A DNA stretch of 64,000 nt from Chitinophaga dinghuensis (GTDB taxonomy: Bacteria > Bacteroidota > Bacteroidia > Chitinophagales > Chitinophagaceae): contig NZ_QLMA01000008.1 of NCBI RefSeq assembly GCF_003259435.1, positions 1 to 64,000 on the forward strand, in the 5' to 3' direction. Position 1 is the first letter of the stretch. Each line of letters starts with the position of its first letter. This document shows positions 53,756 through 62,293 of this stretch, piece after piece. Position numbers and translations under genes: made by a program. The notes below the pieces were generated by a model. The model made no database searches. It was not told where the DNA came from and saw nothing but the letters and a program-made list of their open reading frames with translations.

Positions 53756-54877
53756 TTATTCCTCCTCAAAATTGAATAGTGATAGTTGTGGCGATGGCCC
53801 TTCTTTGCCCAGTGGCACTGTCGTCTCCCCAAAATTCGATAAAGTTATTCCTAACAACCGGATAGGCTGTTCCCCAGGAGATGTTCCTGCCAGCAAGTGT
53901 TTGGCAGTATCTAATATCGTTTGATAATCATTGATGGGATAAGGAAAGGACTGGTTCCTTGTAATCTGACGGAAATCGCTGTACTTTATTTTTAAGGTCA
54001 CTGTCCGCCCTTTTAGCTGGTGTCTCTCCAAACGTTTCGTTACTGTTTCTGCAATCTTTGCCAACTCTGCATGCATCTCCGCAATGTCTGTCAAATCATG
54101 CGGGAACGTATCTTCCGCGCCGGCAGATTTGGTTTCGCGATGCGGCTGTACAGCCCTGTCATCTATCCCGCGAACAATACGATAATAAAAAGAACCTACC
54201 TTCCCGAAATATTGTATCAGCTGTTGTTCCGTGAGCTTCTTCAAATCAGCGCCTGTAAACAGTCCCATTTTCTTCATCTTCTCTGCTGTCACTCTGCCTA
54301 CGCCATGGAATTTCTCTACTGGCAACTGCTCCATAAACCCTTCTATGGCGGATGGTCCTATGAAGGTCAGTCCATCCGGTTTCTGCAGATCGGACGCCAC
54401 TTTGGCCACAAACTTACTCGTAGATACTCCGGCAGATGCAGTCAGATGAAGTTCATCCCGTATTGCCTGCTTGATCTGCTGCGCTATCTCAATGGCAGAA
54501 CCAATTCCCAGCTTGTCTTCCGTAACATCCAGGTAGGCTTCATCCAATGATAAAGGCTCAATCAGATCGGTATAACGGGAGAAAATTTCACGAATCTTTC
54601 GGCTCACATCTTTATACACATCAAAACGAGGACGCACAAAAATCAAATGCGGACACATTTGCAGGGCACGTTTGCTGGGCATAGCAGAGCGAACCCCAAA
54701 CTTCCTCGCTTCATAGCTCGCCGTAGCCACTACGCCTCCTCTCCCTTCAGGACTTCCGCCCACAGCAATCGCCTTCCCTCTGTACAACGGGTTGTCCCGC
54801 TGCTCTACAGAGGCATAAAAAGCATCCATATCAATATGAATGATCTTTCTGCGAACGATTGGATTACTATTCTCCAT
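53756..54877 (-). CDS. dinB: DNA polymerase IV (Y family)
   Basis: A 373-residue translesion polymerase, started at MENSNPIVRRKIIHIDMDAF; the open frame upstream runs into a dispersed repeat and has no family match. IHIDMDAFYASVEQRDNP holds the first metal Asp, SLDEAYLDVT the second metal Asp-Glu pair, FHGVGRVTAEKMKKMG is the helix-hairpin-helix region, and the C-terminal little-finger domain follows. The C-terminus (PSPQLSLFNFEEE) contains QLSLF, a typical beta-clamp binding motif. It copies past lesions at the cost of fidelity. No LexA-type box was identified upstream. Confidence 0.93.
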   Translation of the reverse strand: MENSNPIVRRKIIHIDMDAFYASVEQRDNPLYRGKAIAVGGSPEGRGGVVATASYEARKFGVRSAMPSKRALQMCPHLIFVRPRFDVYKDVSRKIREIFSRYTDLIEPLSLDEAYLDVTEDKLGIGSAIEIAQQIKQAIRDELHLTASAGVSTSKFVAKVASDLQKPDGLTFIGPSAIEGFMEQLPVEKFHGVGRVTAEKMKKMGLFTGADLKKLTEQQLIQYFGKVGSFYYRIVRGIDDRAVQPHRETKSAGAEDTFPHDLTDIAEMHAELAKIAETVTKRLERHQLKGRTVTLKIKYSDFRQITRNQSFPYPINDYQTILDTAKHLLAGTSPGEQPIRLLGITLSNFGETTVPLGKEGPSPQLSLFNFEEE

Positions 54878-54934
54878 GAATACAAGGCTACAAAGATACG
54901 CAGAATTCATGCGGGCGGGCGCCTGCGGCGCTGG

Positions 54935-55255
54935 TTTTTTCTCGCAGAGCAGCAAGGCAGCAAAGCAGCAATGATTACGTTTTGTCGTTTTTTCTCGCAA
55001 AGGGCGCAAAGGGGCAAAGGATTATGTTTTGTTGCTTAAAAAAAGCCCGCAAAGGACTAAACTACTAACTCACCTTATTTATATAATTTCTCCAATAAAG
55101 AGCAAGTACCCAAAAGGGCCTTTGCGGGCTTAACATACAACAAAACATAATCTTTTGCTGCTTTGCCTCTTTGCGCCCTTTGCGAGAAACAACCAGCAAA
55201 CACAATCTTTTGCTACTTTGCTGCTTTGCCCCTTTGCTGCTCTGCGTGAAAAAAA
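54935..55255. repeat. Nested inverted GCAAAG-type repeat element (order A-B-B'-A')
   Basis: Unit A (54935-54987) and unit B (54988-55056) each read TTTTTTCTCGCA, then GCAAAG-like blocks, then GATTA(T/C)GTTTTGT(T/C)G. Unit B continues with AAGCCCGCAAAGGA. The inverted forms B' (55118-55190) and A' (55191-55255) follow in reverse order, so that a transcript could fold into one long hairpin. A related pair is at 25222-25390. The unit length, the palindrome and the place between convergent genes suggest a dispersed non-coding element. Confidence 0.75.
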
Positions 55256-55263
55256 TCCGCGCG

Positions 55264-55299
55264 AAAAAAAAGGCCGTCTCTCACGAGACAGCCCCTTTC
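55264..55299 (-). terminator. Terminator of the GH2 beta-galactosidase gene
   Basis: On the minus strand AAGGGGCTGTCTC pairs with GAGACGGCCTTTT around GTGA with minor mismatches, followed by a T-run. It begins about 20 bases after the stop at 55319. Confidence 0.75.
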
Positions 55300-55318
55300 C
55301 TATTTGCTTGCCACAAAA

Positions 55319-58300
55319 TTATTTTATTGGTCTGATTGTAAAGCTGTAACGCTGCTTTGCAAACGGAATACGATATTGCTCCAGCGGCTGCGAGCCCCAG
55401 CTATCAATACCCTGTACGCCCGATTGCAACAGATCCACATGCATATAGATGCGGTCCTTTGCTACCAGTTCGCCACTGTGATACTGCTTTTTATCTGCTT
55501 CTGGGTCCAGGTCATCCAGACTATAAGGCAATGCCGAGAAACAGAATACTGTATTCGATTCTATGCGGATACCTTTTCCTTTTTTGTTGGTCATTGTAAC
55601 CCAGCGGACATCTGATTTGTTACCGGATTCCTGCGGACGCGCATATGGGAAATATTGTCCCGCTACATCGCCATTGTACAAGCCTATGAGGGAAGCCGTT
55701 TTCCTGTCCCAGTAGTTTTCCCATGGGCCGCGGCCATACCAGCTGATCTGATCATATTGCTTAGCGAGTTGCAGATCCGTACCATAACGCAGCAACATTT
55801 TATGATCGCCTTTCAAGCCATCAAAGCTGTTGTTTACATTCACTGTTCCATCTGGGTAGATTTTGAAGGTCTGCTCAGATACGGCATCCCCGTTCAGTAA
55901 AGAAGCTTTAAAGGTTACTACTACAACTGATCCATTCTCTACCTCATTGGTGGCAGTGATAATGGCCTTTTCATAAGCATCTCTCCAGTTGCGGAGGGAA
56001 TGGTTATAATTAGCGCCGATATCATTATCTGTTGGAGCGCGCCAGAAAGCCGGCTGAGGACCATTTTGAATAACTGCGTCTCCGTTTAAGATGTAGGATA
56101 CCAGTATCCCTTTCTTCATATCAAAATTCAGCTCAAAATTACCGCCTTTCACCTGAAGGTTATCTCCGGTTTTCTGCATGCCCAATTTACCTGCAGTCGT
56201 TTCTGGCACAGCATTGCGTACAGGCTGATTCCAGGCGAATTGCTCTGCCGCCATTTCATAACCGGCAGGCAGGAAAGGCTCCTCCTGTTTCAGCGTATAA
56301 CGCACATTCAGGAAGTATTCTTTACTGTCAGCGATTTTTGTTTTAGAGGTAATATCAAATGTCAACGAATCCTGCGGTGCGATCTTCAGATCACGGATAG
56401 TGCCGCGTTCTACTATTTTACCATCTTCCGCTAATTCCCAGTTCAACTGATAATTGGAGAGATCACGGAAGAAGTAACCGTTACGTACAATAATTCGTTT
56501 ATCCTTTACCGTAGTTTTAATGTGTTGATATACTTTCTTCACTTCAATCGCCATTGGCGTCAGACCGCGATGCGCAGTCACCACGCCTTTCACACAGAAG
56601 TTATTATCACTGAAGGTTTCGTTTACAGGGCCGCTCAGCGGGAAGTCGCCGCCATACGCCAGTATACGCTTACCATTTTTCACGGTGTCAATTCCCTGAT
56701 CAATCCATTCCCAAATGAATCCGCCCTGGAGGTAAGGATTATTCTCTATGGCCGACCAATATTCCTGGAAGTTACCTAAGCTGTTACCCATGATATGCGC
56801 ATATTCGCTCATAATCATCGGACGGTCGGGATTATGCTGCGAGTAGCGGATCAGTCCATTTGGACTAGGATATTGCGGTACAATGATATCGGTGTTATAA
56901 TCGTGTTCGGCACGCTCATATTGCACCGGACGAGTATCATGGGCTTTCAGGTAATCATATGCTTCATAGAAGTTACATCCGTTACCAGCCTCATTTCCCA
57001 ATGACCAGGTAATAACGGCAGGATGGTTTTTATCCCGTTCATACATCCTGTAAACACGCTCCAGGTGAGGCATACGCCATTGCTTATCATTCGCCAGCGT
57101 ATAGCCAAGATCGTAGTAACGACCATGCGATTCAATATTAGCCTCATCAATTACATATAGGCCATACTCATCGCAAAGCTGCATCCAGTATGGGTCCGGA
57201 GGATAGTGTGAATGACGTACTGCGTTTACGTTCAGTTTTTTCATCATCTCCATATCCTTGCGCATGTCATCATGGGTAAGGGTATGTCCTTGTGTGGCAT
57301 TGTGTTCATGCCTGTTGACACCCTTCAGGAAAACACGTTTGCCGTTTACGAGGAAGTTGCGGTCTTTCAGCTCAATAGAACGGAAGCCTACCCGCTGAGG
57401 GATTACTTCGATGATGTTTCCTGTCTTATCTTTCAGCGTAATGTAGAGGGTGTAGAGATATGGTGTCTCTGCCGACCAGGTTTTCACCTGCGGAATCTCT
57501 TTACTGAAAGCTACATTCGATTTATAATTACCCAGCACACGCTGTATGCCGGTAGTTTCATCTTTGTAAACGGATTTTCCGGCAGCATCCACCAGATCAA
57601 TACTCACGGCAAATGTATCTGGCTTACTGTGATTGGTACGCTGATCAATACGGTAATTGCTGACTTCCAGATCCAGTTTGAATAAACCATTGGTATAGCT
57701 TGGGTCCAGCGAAGAAGAAACTTTGAAATCTCTTACATCCAGTTTAGGCGTAGAATAGAGATATACTTCTCTTTCTATTCCGGAAATACGCCACATATCC
57801 TGACATTCGAGGTAAGAGCCATCGCTCCAACGATATACCTGCAGCGCCACCAGATTCTCTCCCGGTTGTAAATATTTTGTGATATCAAATTCGGCCGACA
57901 GCTTGCTGTCTTCACTATATCCCACTTTCTTACCGTTAATCCAGATATAGAAAGCGGATTTCACAGCGCCCAGGTGAATAAATACCTGCCGACCTTTCCA
58001 ATTCTCTGGCAGGAGAAATTTACGGCGATAAGAACCCACCGGGTTATTATCTTCCGGAATATCAAACGGAGGATTCAAGGCAGCGCCCTTCTTGGCGTGT
58101 CCGGTGAATTCATATGGATGATTGACATAAATAGGAAGGCCATAGCCATTCACTTCCCAGTTGGCAGGCACCTTAAACGTATCCCATCCACTGTCGTTAT
58201 AATCAGGTAGATAGAAGTCTGTAGGGCGTTTGCGCGGATCTTGTACCCAGTTGAATTTCCAGGGACCATTCAGGGAAATAAACCAGGCTGATTTTTCCTT

Positions 58301-58468
58301 TGCACCCTGTTGTGCCAGGGGTTGGCTCTCAAAAGCAAACGAAGATGCGCGCATCGGCATCCTGTTTACGGACACGACTTCCGGCGTTTGTAATTCGGAA
58401 GGCAGTTGTTGTGCCTTACCTGCCATAGCGAGCGCCATGCAGGTGGCCATCATTAATTTTCCTTTCAT
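55319..58468 (-). CDS. Exported GH2 beta-galactosidase (LacZ type)
   Basis: A 1049-residue glycosidase with a signal peptide (cleavage near GKAQ, residue 19). Order: GH2 sugar-binding domain, immunoglobulin-like domain, TIM barrel (about 335-640), a second Ig-like domain, and the beta-sandwich small chain. The acid/base E493 is in WSLGNEAGNG and the nucleophile E555 in MSEYAHIMGN; GGFIWEWIDQG also fits. Length matches E. coli LacZ (1023), but this one is exported, as in many Bacteroidota, so it acts in the periplasm. Substrate may be a beta-galactoside of plant or host glycans. There is no PUL partner nearby. Confidence 0.92.
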   Translation of the reverse strand: MKGKLMMATCMALAMAGKAQQLPSELQTPEVVSVNRMPMRASSFAFESQPLAQQGAKEKSAWFISLNGPWKFNWVQDPRKRPTDFYLPDYNDSGWDTFKVPANWEVNGYGLPIYVNHPYEFTGHAKKGAALNPPFDIPEDNNPVGSYRRKFLLPENWKGRQVFIHLGAVKSAFYIWINGKKVGYSEDSKLSAEFDITKYLQPGENLVALQVYRWSDGSYLECQDMWRISGIEREVYLYSTPKLDVRDFKVSSSLDPSYTNGLFKLDLEVSNYRIDQRTNHSKPDTFAVSIDLVDAAGKSVYKDETTGIQRVLGNYKSNVAFSKEIPQVKTWSAETPYLYTLYITLKDKTGNIIEVIPQRVGFRSIELKDRNFLVNGKRVFLKGVNRHEHNATQGHTLTHDDMRKDMEMMKKLNVNAVRHSHYPPDPYWMQLCDEYGLYVIDEANIESHGRYYDLGYTLANDKQWRMPHLERVYRMYERDKNHPAVITWSLGNEAGNGCNFYEAYDYLKAHDTRPVQYERAEHDYNTDIIVPQYPSPNGLIRYSQHNPDRPMIMSEYAHIMGNSLGNFQEYWSAIENNPYLQGGFIWEWIDQGIDTVKNGKRILAYGGDFPLSGPVNETFSDNNFCVKGVVTAHRGLTPMAIEVKKVYQHIKTTVKDKRIIVRNGYFFRDLSNYQLNWELAEDGKIVERGTIRDLKIAPQDSLTFDITSKTKIADSKEYFLNVRYTLKQEEPFLPAGYEMAAEQFAWNQPVRNAVPETTAGKLGMQKTGDNLQVKGGNFELNFDMKKGILVSYILNGDAVIQNGPQPAFWRAPTDNDIGANYNHSLRNWRDAYEKAIITATNEVENGSVVVVTFKASLLNGDAVSEQTFKIYPDGTVNVNNSFDGLKGDHKMLLRYGTDLQLAKQYDQISWYGRGPWENYWDRKTASLIGLYNGDVAGQYFPYARPQESGNKSDVRWVTMTNKKGKGIRIESNTVFCFSALPYSLDDLDPEADKKQYHSGELVAKDRIYMHVDLLQSGVQGIDSWGSQPLEQYRIPFAKQRYSFTIRPIK

Positions 58469-58611
58469 TGTTCCAGATAAAATTTACAGCGTCTGTTGCT
58501 ACAGCTTCGGTTCCTTCAGCACGGGTGCTAAGAAAAGATTTATTTATGAAAGATGTCAAAAAATGTGATGAGCGTAGAAAATACACTTCTACATGTAAAG
58601 TTTCTTAAAAA

Positions 58612-58648
58612 GGTAAGCCCGCCAGCTATTATGCCAGCGGGACTTACC
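58612..58648 (-). terminator. Terminator of the small membrane-protein pair
   Basis: GGTAAG-CCCGC and GCGGGACTTACC pair with a one-base bulge. On the minus strand the stem is followed by TTTTTAAG. It lies about 43 bases after the stop at 58691. Confidence 0.7.
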
Positions 58649-58690
58649 ACCTTACACTTCAATATTCAAGCTTTAGAATGAGGCCAGGCT

Positions 58691-59086
58691 TTAGGCTTTA
58701 GGAAAAAGCGGGTCCGGAACAGGGGCCAACCGTCCTTTGTTATTAGAAACCCGCCTTCCCCTGAAAAATAAATACAGGTTAAAAAAGACCATTACACCCA
58801 GGTAAATAAAGAATCCGCCGATCTTAGCGCTGAGTTTTTCCAGCAATTCCTGCTGACTTCCAATCGTCGCGATCTGCATGATCCAGAAGGCAAAACCCAG
58901 GTTCAGCAAGTAAAAGCCCGTTTCAAATAATTTATTGGTAGATAGCGCAATGTCGCTTTTGCCATGGAAGATATCCATCATAAACACTTTACTGTTTTTG
59001 AACAGGGTGTAGGCTACTCTCCAGGTGACTAATATCACCACTGGCAGGTAAATCAGGTAGGCAATGTAGTTGAAGGTGGTGTGCAT
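58691..59086 (-). CDS. Small membrane protein, paralogue of the upstream gene
   Basis: A 131-residue protein with three to four membrane helices (about 8-28, 54-74, 86-112). It aligns end to end with the gene at 59099: YIAYLIYLPVVILVTWRVAYT against LLAYIIYLLITWVITVQVGWL, and FETGFYLLNLGFAFWIMQI against LLIGYYLLNIGYATMMIST. The K/R-N-x-(K/R)-V-F block and an H-G pair are also shared. No known family motif was recognised. Only 12 bases separate the two genes, so they probably work together. Confidence 0.8.
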   Translation of the reverse strand: MHTTFNYIAYLIYLPVVILVTWRVAYTLFKNSKVFMMDIFHGKSDIALSTNKLFETGFYLLNLGFAFWIMQIATIGSQQELLEKLSAKIGGFFIYLGVMVFFNLYLFFRGRRVSNNKGRLAPVPDPLFPKA

Positions 59087-59098
59087 ATAGTTGTAATT

Positions 59099-59449
59099 TT
59101 ATAGGTGGAGATGAAAGTTTTTCTTTCCTAAGAAATAAATCACCAGCATGTTGAAACAGTGTATAATGCCCAGTGTCAGCATGATAAAACCCGTCATCCG
59201 CGATACGCTGTCTATCACTTCCTTCCAGCTGTGCAAGGGCGCCCAGGTACTAATCATCATGGTGGCATATCCTATATTCAACAAGTAATATCCAATCAGT
59301 AAGATCCTGTTGATCGCATCTGTACTCGCCACATCTCCATGCATGGCATGTAGGATAAACACTCTTCCGTTGCGGTAGAACAACCATCCTACCTGTACAG
59401 TAATCACCCAGGTGATCAGCAGATATATGATGTAGGCCAGGAGATTCAT
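59099..59449 (-). CDS. Small membrane protein, tandem paralogue
   Basis: A 116-residue protein, started at MNLLAYIIYLL, which matches the start of its paralogue; an ATG 36 bases upstream would add 12 residues. It has three or four hydrophobic segments and the shared blocks NGRVFILHAMHGDVAS and GYYLLNIGYATMMIS. Its function is unknown. The pair is co-directional and may form a heteromeric membrane complex, which is only an inference from the tandem layout. Confidence 0.78.
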   Translation of the reverse strand: MNLLAYIIYLLITWVITVQVGWLFYRNGRVFILHAMHGDVASTDAINRILLIGYYLLNIGYATMMISTWAPLHSWKEVIDSVSRMTGFIMLTLGIIHCFNMLVIYFLGKKNFHLHL

Positions 59450-59575
59450 GGTGTTGCTGTTTGATGAAACAAAGCTATACAACATTTCCGAATTTTCAAA
59501 ACATTCTGAAAGTTTAGTAACTACAAATCACACGAAAGATATCAAGAAGGCTGGTAAATGATTGTGGAACAAAAA

Positions 59576-59603
59576 AGCCCCCGGAAGAAATTATCCGGGG
59601 GCT
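59576..59603 (-). terminator. Terminator of the DoxX-family gene
   Basis: AGCCCCCGGA and TCCGGGGGCT pair perfectly around 8 bases; on the minus strand TTTTTTG follows. It lies about 25 bases after the DoxX stop. Confidence 0.85.
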
Positions 59604-59628
59604 GGTTTCAGGATACTGAAACGAAGAT

Positions 59629-60021
59629 TTACTTATTGAATACTTTATCCAGGGAGTAGGAGTTGCTGTTAATATATTGCAGCAGTATAGCGAAGAAAGC
59701 GGCATGTACCAGTTGGCCGGTGATATAGTCCCAGCTTTCGATAAGGGCACTTCCAAAAATCAGCGTAGCCATTACGATTCCCCCTGCAATGAGAGCGATC
59801 CTGGTGCCTAATCCTACCAATAAAAGCAGACCGATGATAAATTCCGCAATAGGAAGCACATAGCTGAAAGGCAGTACCAGCGCATGCGGAAGCATGGATT
59901 TCTCAAATGATTGCACCATCCAGGCACTAAATCCGTTCAGCTTGGGAAGGCGTACGAGTCCATGCCCGAGCATACTGGCGGCGATGGCAAATCGTAAAAG
60001 CAAATAAACAGTGGTATTCAT
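59629..60021 (-). CDS. DoxX-family membrane protein
   Basis: A 130-residue protein with four membrane helices, started at MNTTVYLLLRFAIAASMLGHG; the longer frame adds a basic stretch with no family match. LGHGLVRLPKLNGFSAWMVQ and YVLPIAEFIIGLLLLVGLGTR are the DoxX marks. DoxX proteins are small inner-membrane proteins, some linked to thiosulfate oxidation or to redox and stress complexes; the role here is unknown. It lies 89 bases after the HPP-family gene on the same strand. Confidence 0.82.
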   Translation of the reverse strand: MNTTVYLLLRFAIAASMLGHGLVRLPKLNGFSAWMVQSFEKSMLPHALVLPFSYVLPIAEFIIGLLLLVGLGTRIALIAGGIVMATLIFGSALIESWDYITGQLVHAAFFAILLQYINSNSYSLDKVFNK

Positions 60022-60110
60022 GTCAGTTGTTTTTGATGACACAAAGATGAATCCCCTGCTTCGCTTCAAAATGGTATAATCAGGCTAATTTCCTGTATAA
60101 TTTTGCGGTA

Positions 60111-60674
60111 CTACCACCAACGTTTATTGGCGGGATACTCACGGATGGAGGTCATGTTGTTGACTATCACTGCGATCAGCAGCATGATAGCCACTCCGCT
60201 GCCTACCGGGCTCAGTATATACCAGTAACCCAGTTTTCGTATAGCCGGCGATCCGGCAATGGCCAGCAATGCTGTAGCGCCACCGGGAGGATGCACTGTT
60301 TTCGTCATTTGCATGACAATAAGTGCCAGGGCGACAGCCAGCGCACAGGCCAGCCATTCCCATTCCGGCCAGGGAATGAGAAACCTTATCGTAACGCCCA
60401 CTATGGCGCTAAGGATATGTCCTCCTACCAGGTTGCGGGGCTGTGCCAGCGGACTTTGCGTATGACCATAAATTAGAACGGCAGAAGCGCCGAAAGATCC
60501 AATGAGAAAGAGATTATCTTTTACGGGCAGATAAAAATGACTAAGCAATCCTACTACAGCAATACCGGTAAATGCGCCAATAAATGACCAGATAATATTT
60601 TGTTTGTCTATTAAGGTTTCGCGGTACATGACATACCGGGCTACACGAATACCTCGTTTAATCCTGTGTTTCAT
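60111..60674 (-). CDS. HPP-family integral membrane protein
   Basis: A 187-residue protein with about four membrane helices. The family name motif is present as KTVHPPGGATALLA (about 125-138), and YGHTQSPLAQPRNLVGGHILSA is the other conserved block. Plant chloroplast members transport nitrite; bacterial roles are mostly unknown. It follows the xseB gene by 48 bases on the same strand but may have its own promoter. Confidence 0.9.
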   Translation of the reverse strand: MKHRIKRGIRVARYVMYRETLIDKQNIIWSFIGAFTGIAVVGLLSHFYLPVKDNLFLIGSFGASAVLIYGHTQSPLAQPRNLVGGHILSAIVGVTIRFLIPWPEWEWLACALAVALALIVMQMTKTVHPPGGATALLAIAGSPAIRKLGYWYILSPVGSGVAIMLLIAVIVNNMTSIREYPANKRWW

Positions 60675-60722
60675 AATAATCGTGGCGCAAAAATAGTACT
60701 TGCTACCATGATTTGAAAGGAT

Positions 60723-60926
60723 CTATTTTCCAGTATCCATCTGCCGGATGATATTATTTACTTCTGTTTCAGTAGCACGCAGCTTTTGCTGGCAGAAACT
60801 AATGAGGAGGGCTGCCCGTTTTACTTTCTCCGCCAACAGATCTACGGAAACGGTTTCCATCTCTATTTCCTCTGCTATTTCCTGTAGCTCCCGATAAGCA
60901 TTTTCATATGTCAGTGCTTCACTCAT
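60723..60926 (-). CDS. xseB: Exodeoxyribonuclease VII small subunit
   Basis: A 67-residue helical-hairpin protein, started at MSEALTYENAYRELQEIAEE. The open frame upstream lies within xseA and is ignored. TYENAYRELQEIAEEIE and VKRAALLISFCQQKLRATE fit the XseB family at its usual length. XseB binds the XseA coiled coil to form the exonuclease. Its start overlaps the xseA stop by eight bases, so the subunits are co-translated. Confidence 0.92.
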   Translation of the reverse strand: MSEALTYENAYRELQEIAEEIEMETVSVDLLAEKVKRAALLISFCQQKLRATETEVNNIIRQMDTGK

Positions 60927-62277
60927 CTTTATTGATTTTAGATTGTACAATAGCCCGAAGGTCTGCATCCTGCATGCGGATGGTGATATCCTCGCCGGGA
61001 GTAGCATCTGCTGCCCGCTTTAACAGCCCATCTCCGTTATATATCAGTGCAAAGCCTCTTCGAATAATACTTTCAGGGTCCAACATACGGAACAGTAATT
61101 GTTGCTGTTGCAATTTACTTTCTTCATGTTGTAGAATCGCTCTGGGCCTGGATGCTAGTCCCCCTGCAAAATACTGCATTTGTTGTTTCTGATCCTGTAT
61201 CACCTGCTGGGCGCCGGCAGCTATGCTATGTCGCGCATGCAACAGCTCTTCTTTATTCCTTTCCAGAATGGATCTTACATTATGCGCAATACTATTCTGT
61301 AATATATTGAGAGCTTTATTATCTGCTGCAATCAGCTGTTGGCTGCGAATTAGGATCTGTTGCTGCATTTGCAGGATCTGATCTTCATATTGCCGGTTAT
61401 GGGCAATGATAAACTCGGCTGCTTTTGTTGGCGTTTTTGTAGCGGTATGTGCCATCATATCGGCGACGGTCTCATTTTTCTGATGTCCTATGCCTGTTAT
61501 CACAGGGATGGGAAACCGCGCTACTACTCTACCTAGCTGATAACTATCAAATAACAGAAAGTCCGTTTGCGCGCCGCCGCCCCGGATAATCACTACGGCA
61601 TCATAGGTTTTAGCGGCGCTGAAAACCTCCACCATTCGCTGTTGTACCAACTCTGCATTGGCTTCTCCCTGCACCACAGTGAAGTACGTGTCTAACGTAA
61701 ATGTATATCCGAAACTATTATTGACAAGCGTATGATGGAAGTCCTGGTACCCCGCGCTGTTACCGGAGGTGACCACTGCGATCTGCTGAATAACCGCCGA
61801 TAAAGGCAGTTCCTGATTGCGGGTGATATATCGTTCTCCTTCCATCCGGATGGCATCCGGGTTTTCCTGGAGTAAACGCTGTAATACTTGCTGCTTCTGC
61901 TGTTCCAGCTGCCCGATAGTGTAATTGATATCTACATCCAGCACATTCACCTGCAGTCCATGTACCTGATGATAGGAAACGGACACCAATACCAACACAT
62001 GGATATTATTACGGAACTGTTGGCCGGTTATCAGCTCAAAAGCCCGTATTTGCTGGGCTCCACTCCCCCAGGCCACTGCGGATACGCGTGCAATAATGCC
62101 TGCGCCCTGCTCCTCTTTTTCTACCAGGTCGAAATAATGTACTCCCTTTTGCCCATACCAGGCATAGCTGGTCACATCTGCCTTTACCCAGTAGGTTTGC
62201 CCTGCGAATGCTTGTTGCAGGGTTTTCCTGATACTGGTAGTCAGGTCAGAAAGACGGATGGCTTGGTGAATACTCAT
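60919..62277 (-). CDS. xseA: Exodeoxyribonuclease VII large subunit
   Basis: A 452-residue nuclease. The N-terminal OB fold (SDLTTSIRKTLQQAFAGQTYWVKADVTS split over its first strands) binds DNA; the catalytic core has AVVTSGNSAGYQDF, VVIIRGGGAQTDF with the conserved GGG, and PVITGIGHQKNETVADMMAHTATKTPTKAAE, all standard for XseA. A long coiled coil follows and then a C-terminal segment RRGFALIYN. It degrades single-stranded DNA in both directions to short oligomers for mismatch and other repair. It follows the pseudouridine synthase gene by 16 bases. Confidence 0.95.
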   Translation of the reverse strand: MSIHQAIRLSDLTTSIRKTLQQAFAGQTYWVKADVTSYAWYGQKGVHYFDLVEKEEQGAGIIARVSAVAWGSGAQQIRAFELITGQQFRNNIHVLVLVSVSYHQVHGLQVNVLDVDINYTIGQLEQQKQQVLQRLLQENPDAIRMEGERYITRNQELPLSAVIQQIAVVTSGNSAGYQDFHHTLVNNSFGYTFTLDTYFTVVQGEANAELVQQRMVEVFSAAKTYDAVVIIRGGGAQTDFLLFDSYQLGRVVARFPIPVITGIGHQKNETVADMMAHTATKTPTKAAEFIIAHNRQYEDQILQMQQQILIRSQQLIAADNKALNILQNSIAHNVRSILERNKEELLHARHSIAAGAQQVIQDQKQQMQYFAGGLASRPRAILQHEESKLQQQQLLFRMLDPESIIRRGFALIYNGDGLLKRAADATPGEDITIRMQDADLRAIVQSKINKDE

Positions 62278-62293
62278 AATACGAAGATAGCGC

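Larger units (their letters stand above)
54878..55318. other. Intergenic region occupied by a nested palindromic repeat and a terminator
   Basis: This 441-base gap holds the repeat element at about 54935-55255 and the lacZ terminator at 55264-55299. The centre (55057-55117) is plain AT-rich sequence with no gene. Open frames here encode Phe-Ala-Leu-Cys-rich peptides, which are only translations of the repeat. Confidence 0.7.

Noticed and set aside
54878..55009. A 44-residue N-terminal extension of DNA polymerase IV
   Set aside because: The extension runs into the dispersed repeat. The family N-terminus (IHIDMDAFYASVE) starts right after the ATG at 54877.
54935..55255. CRISPR array
   Set aside because: The repeats are inverted and nested, with no equal-length spacers and no cas genes nearby.
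55155..55349. Open frames rich in Phe-Ala-Leu-Cys in the 54.9-55.3 kb gap
   Set aside because: They are translations of the GCAAAG-type repeat and lie within its palindromic arms; no start context or protein-like composition.
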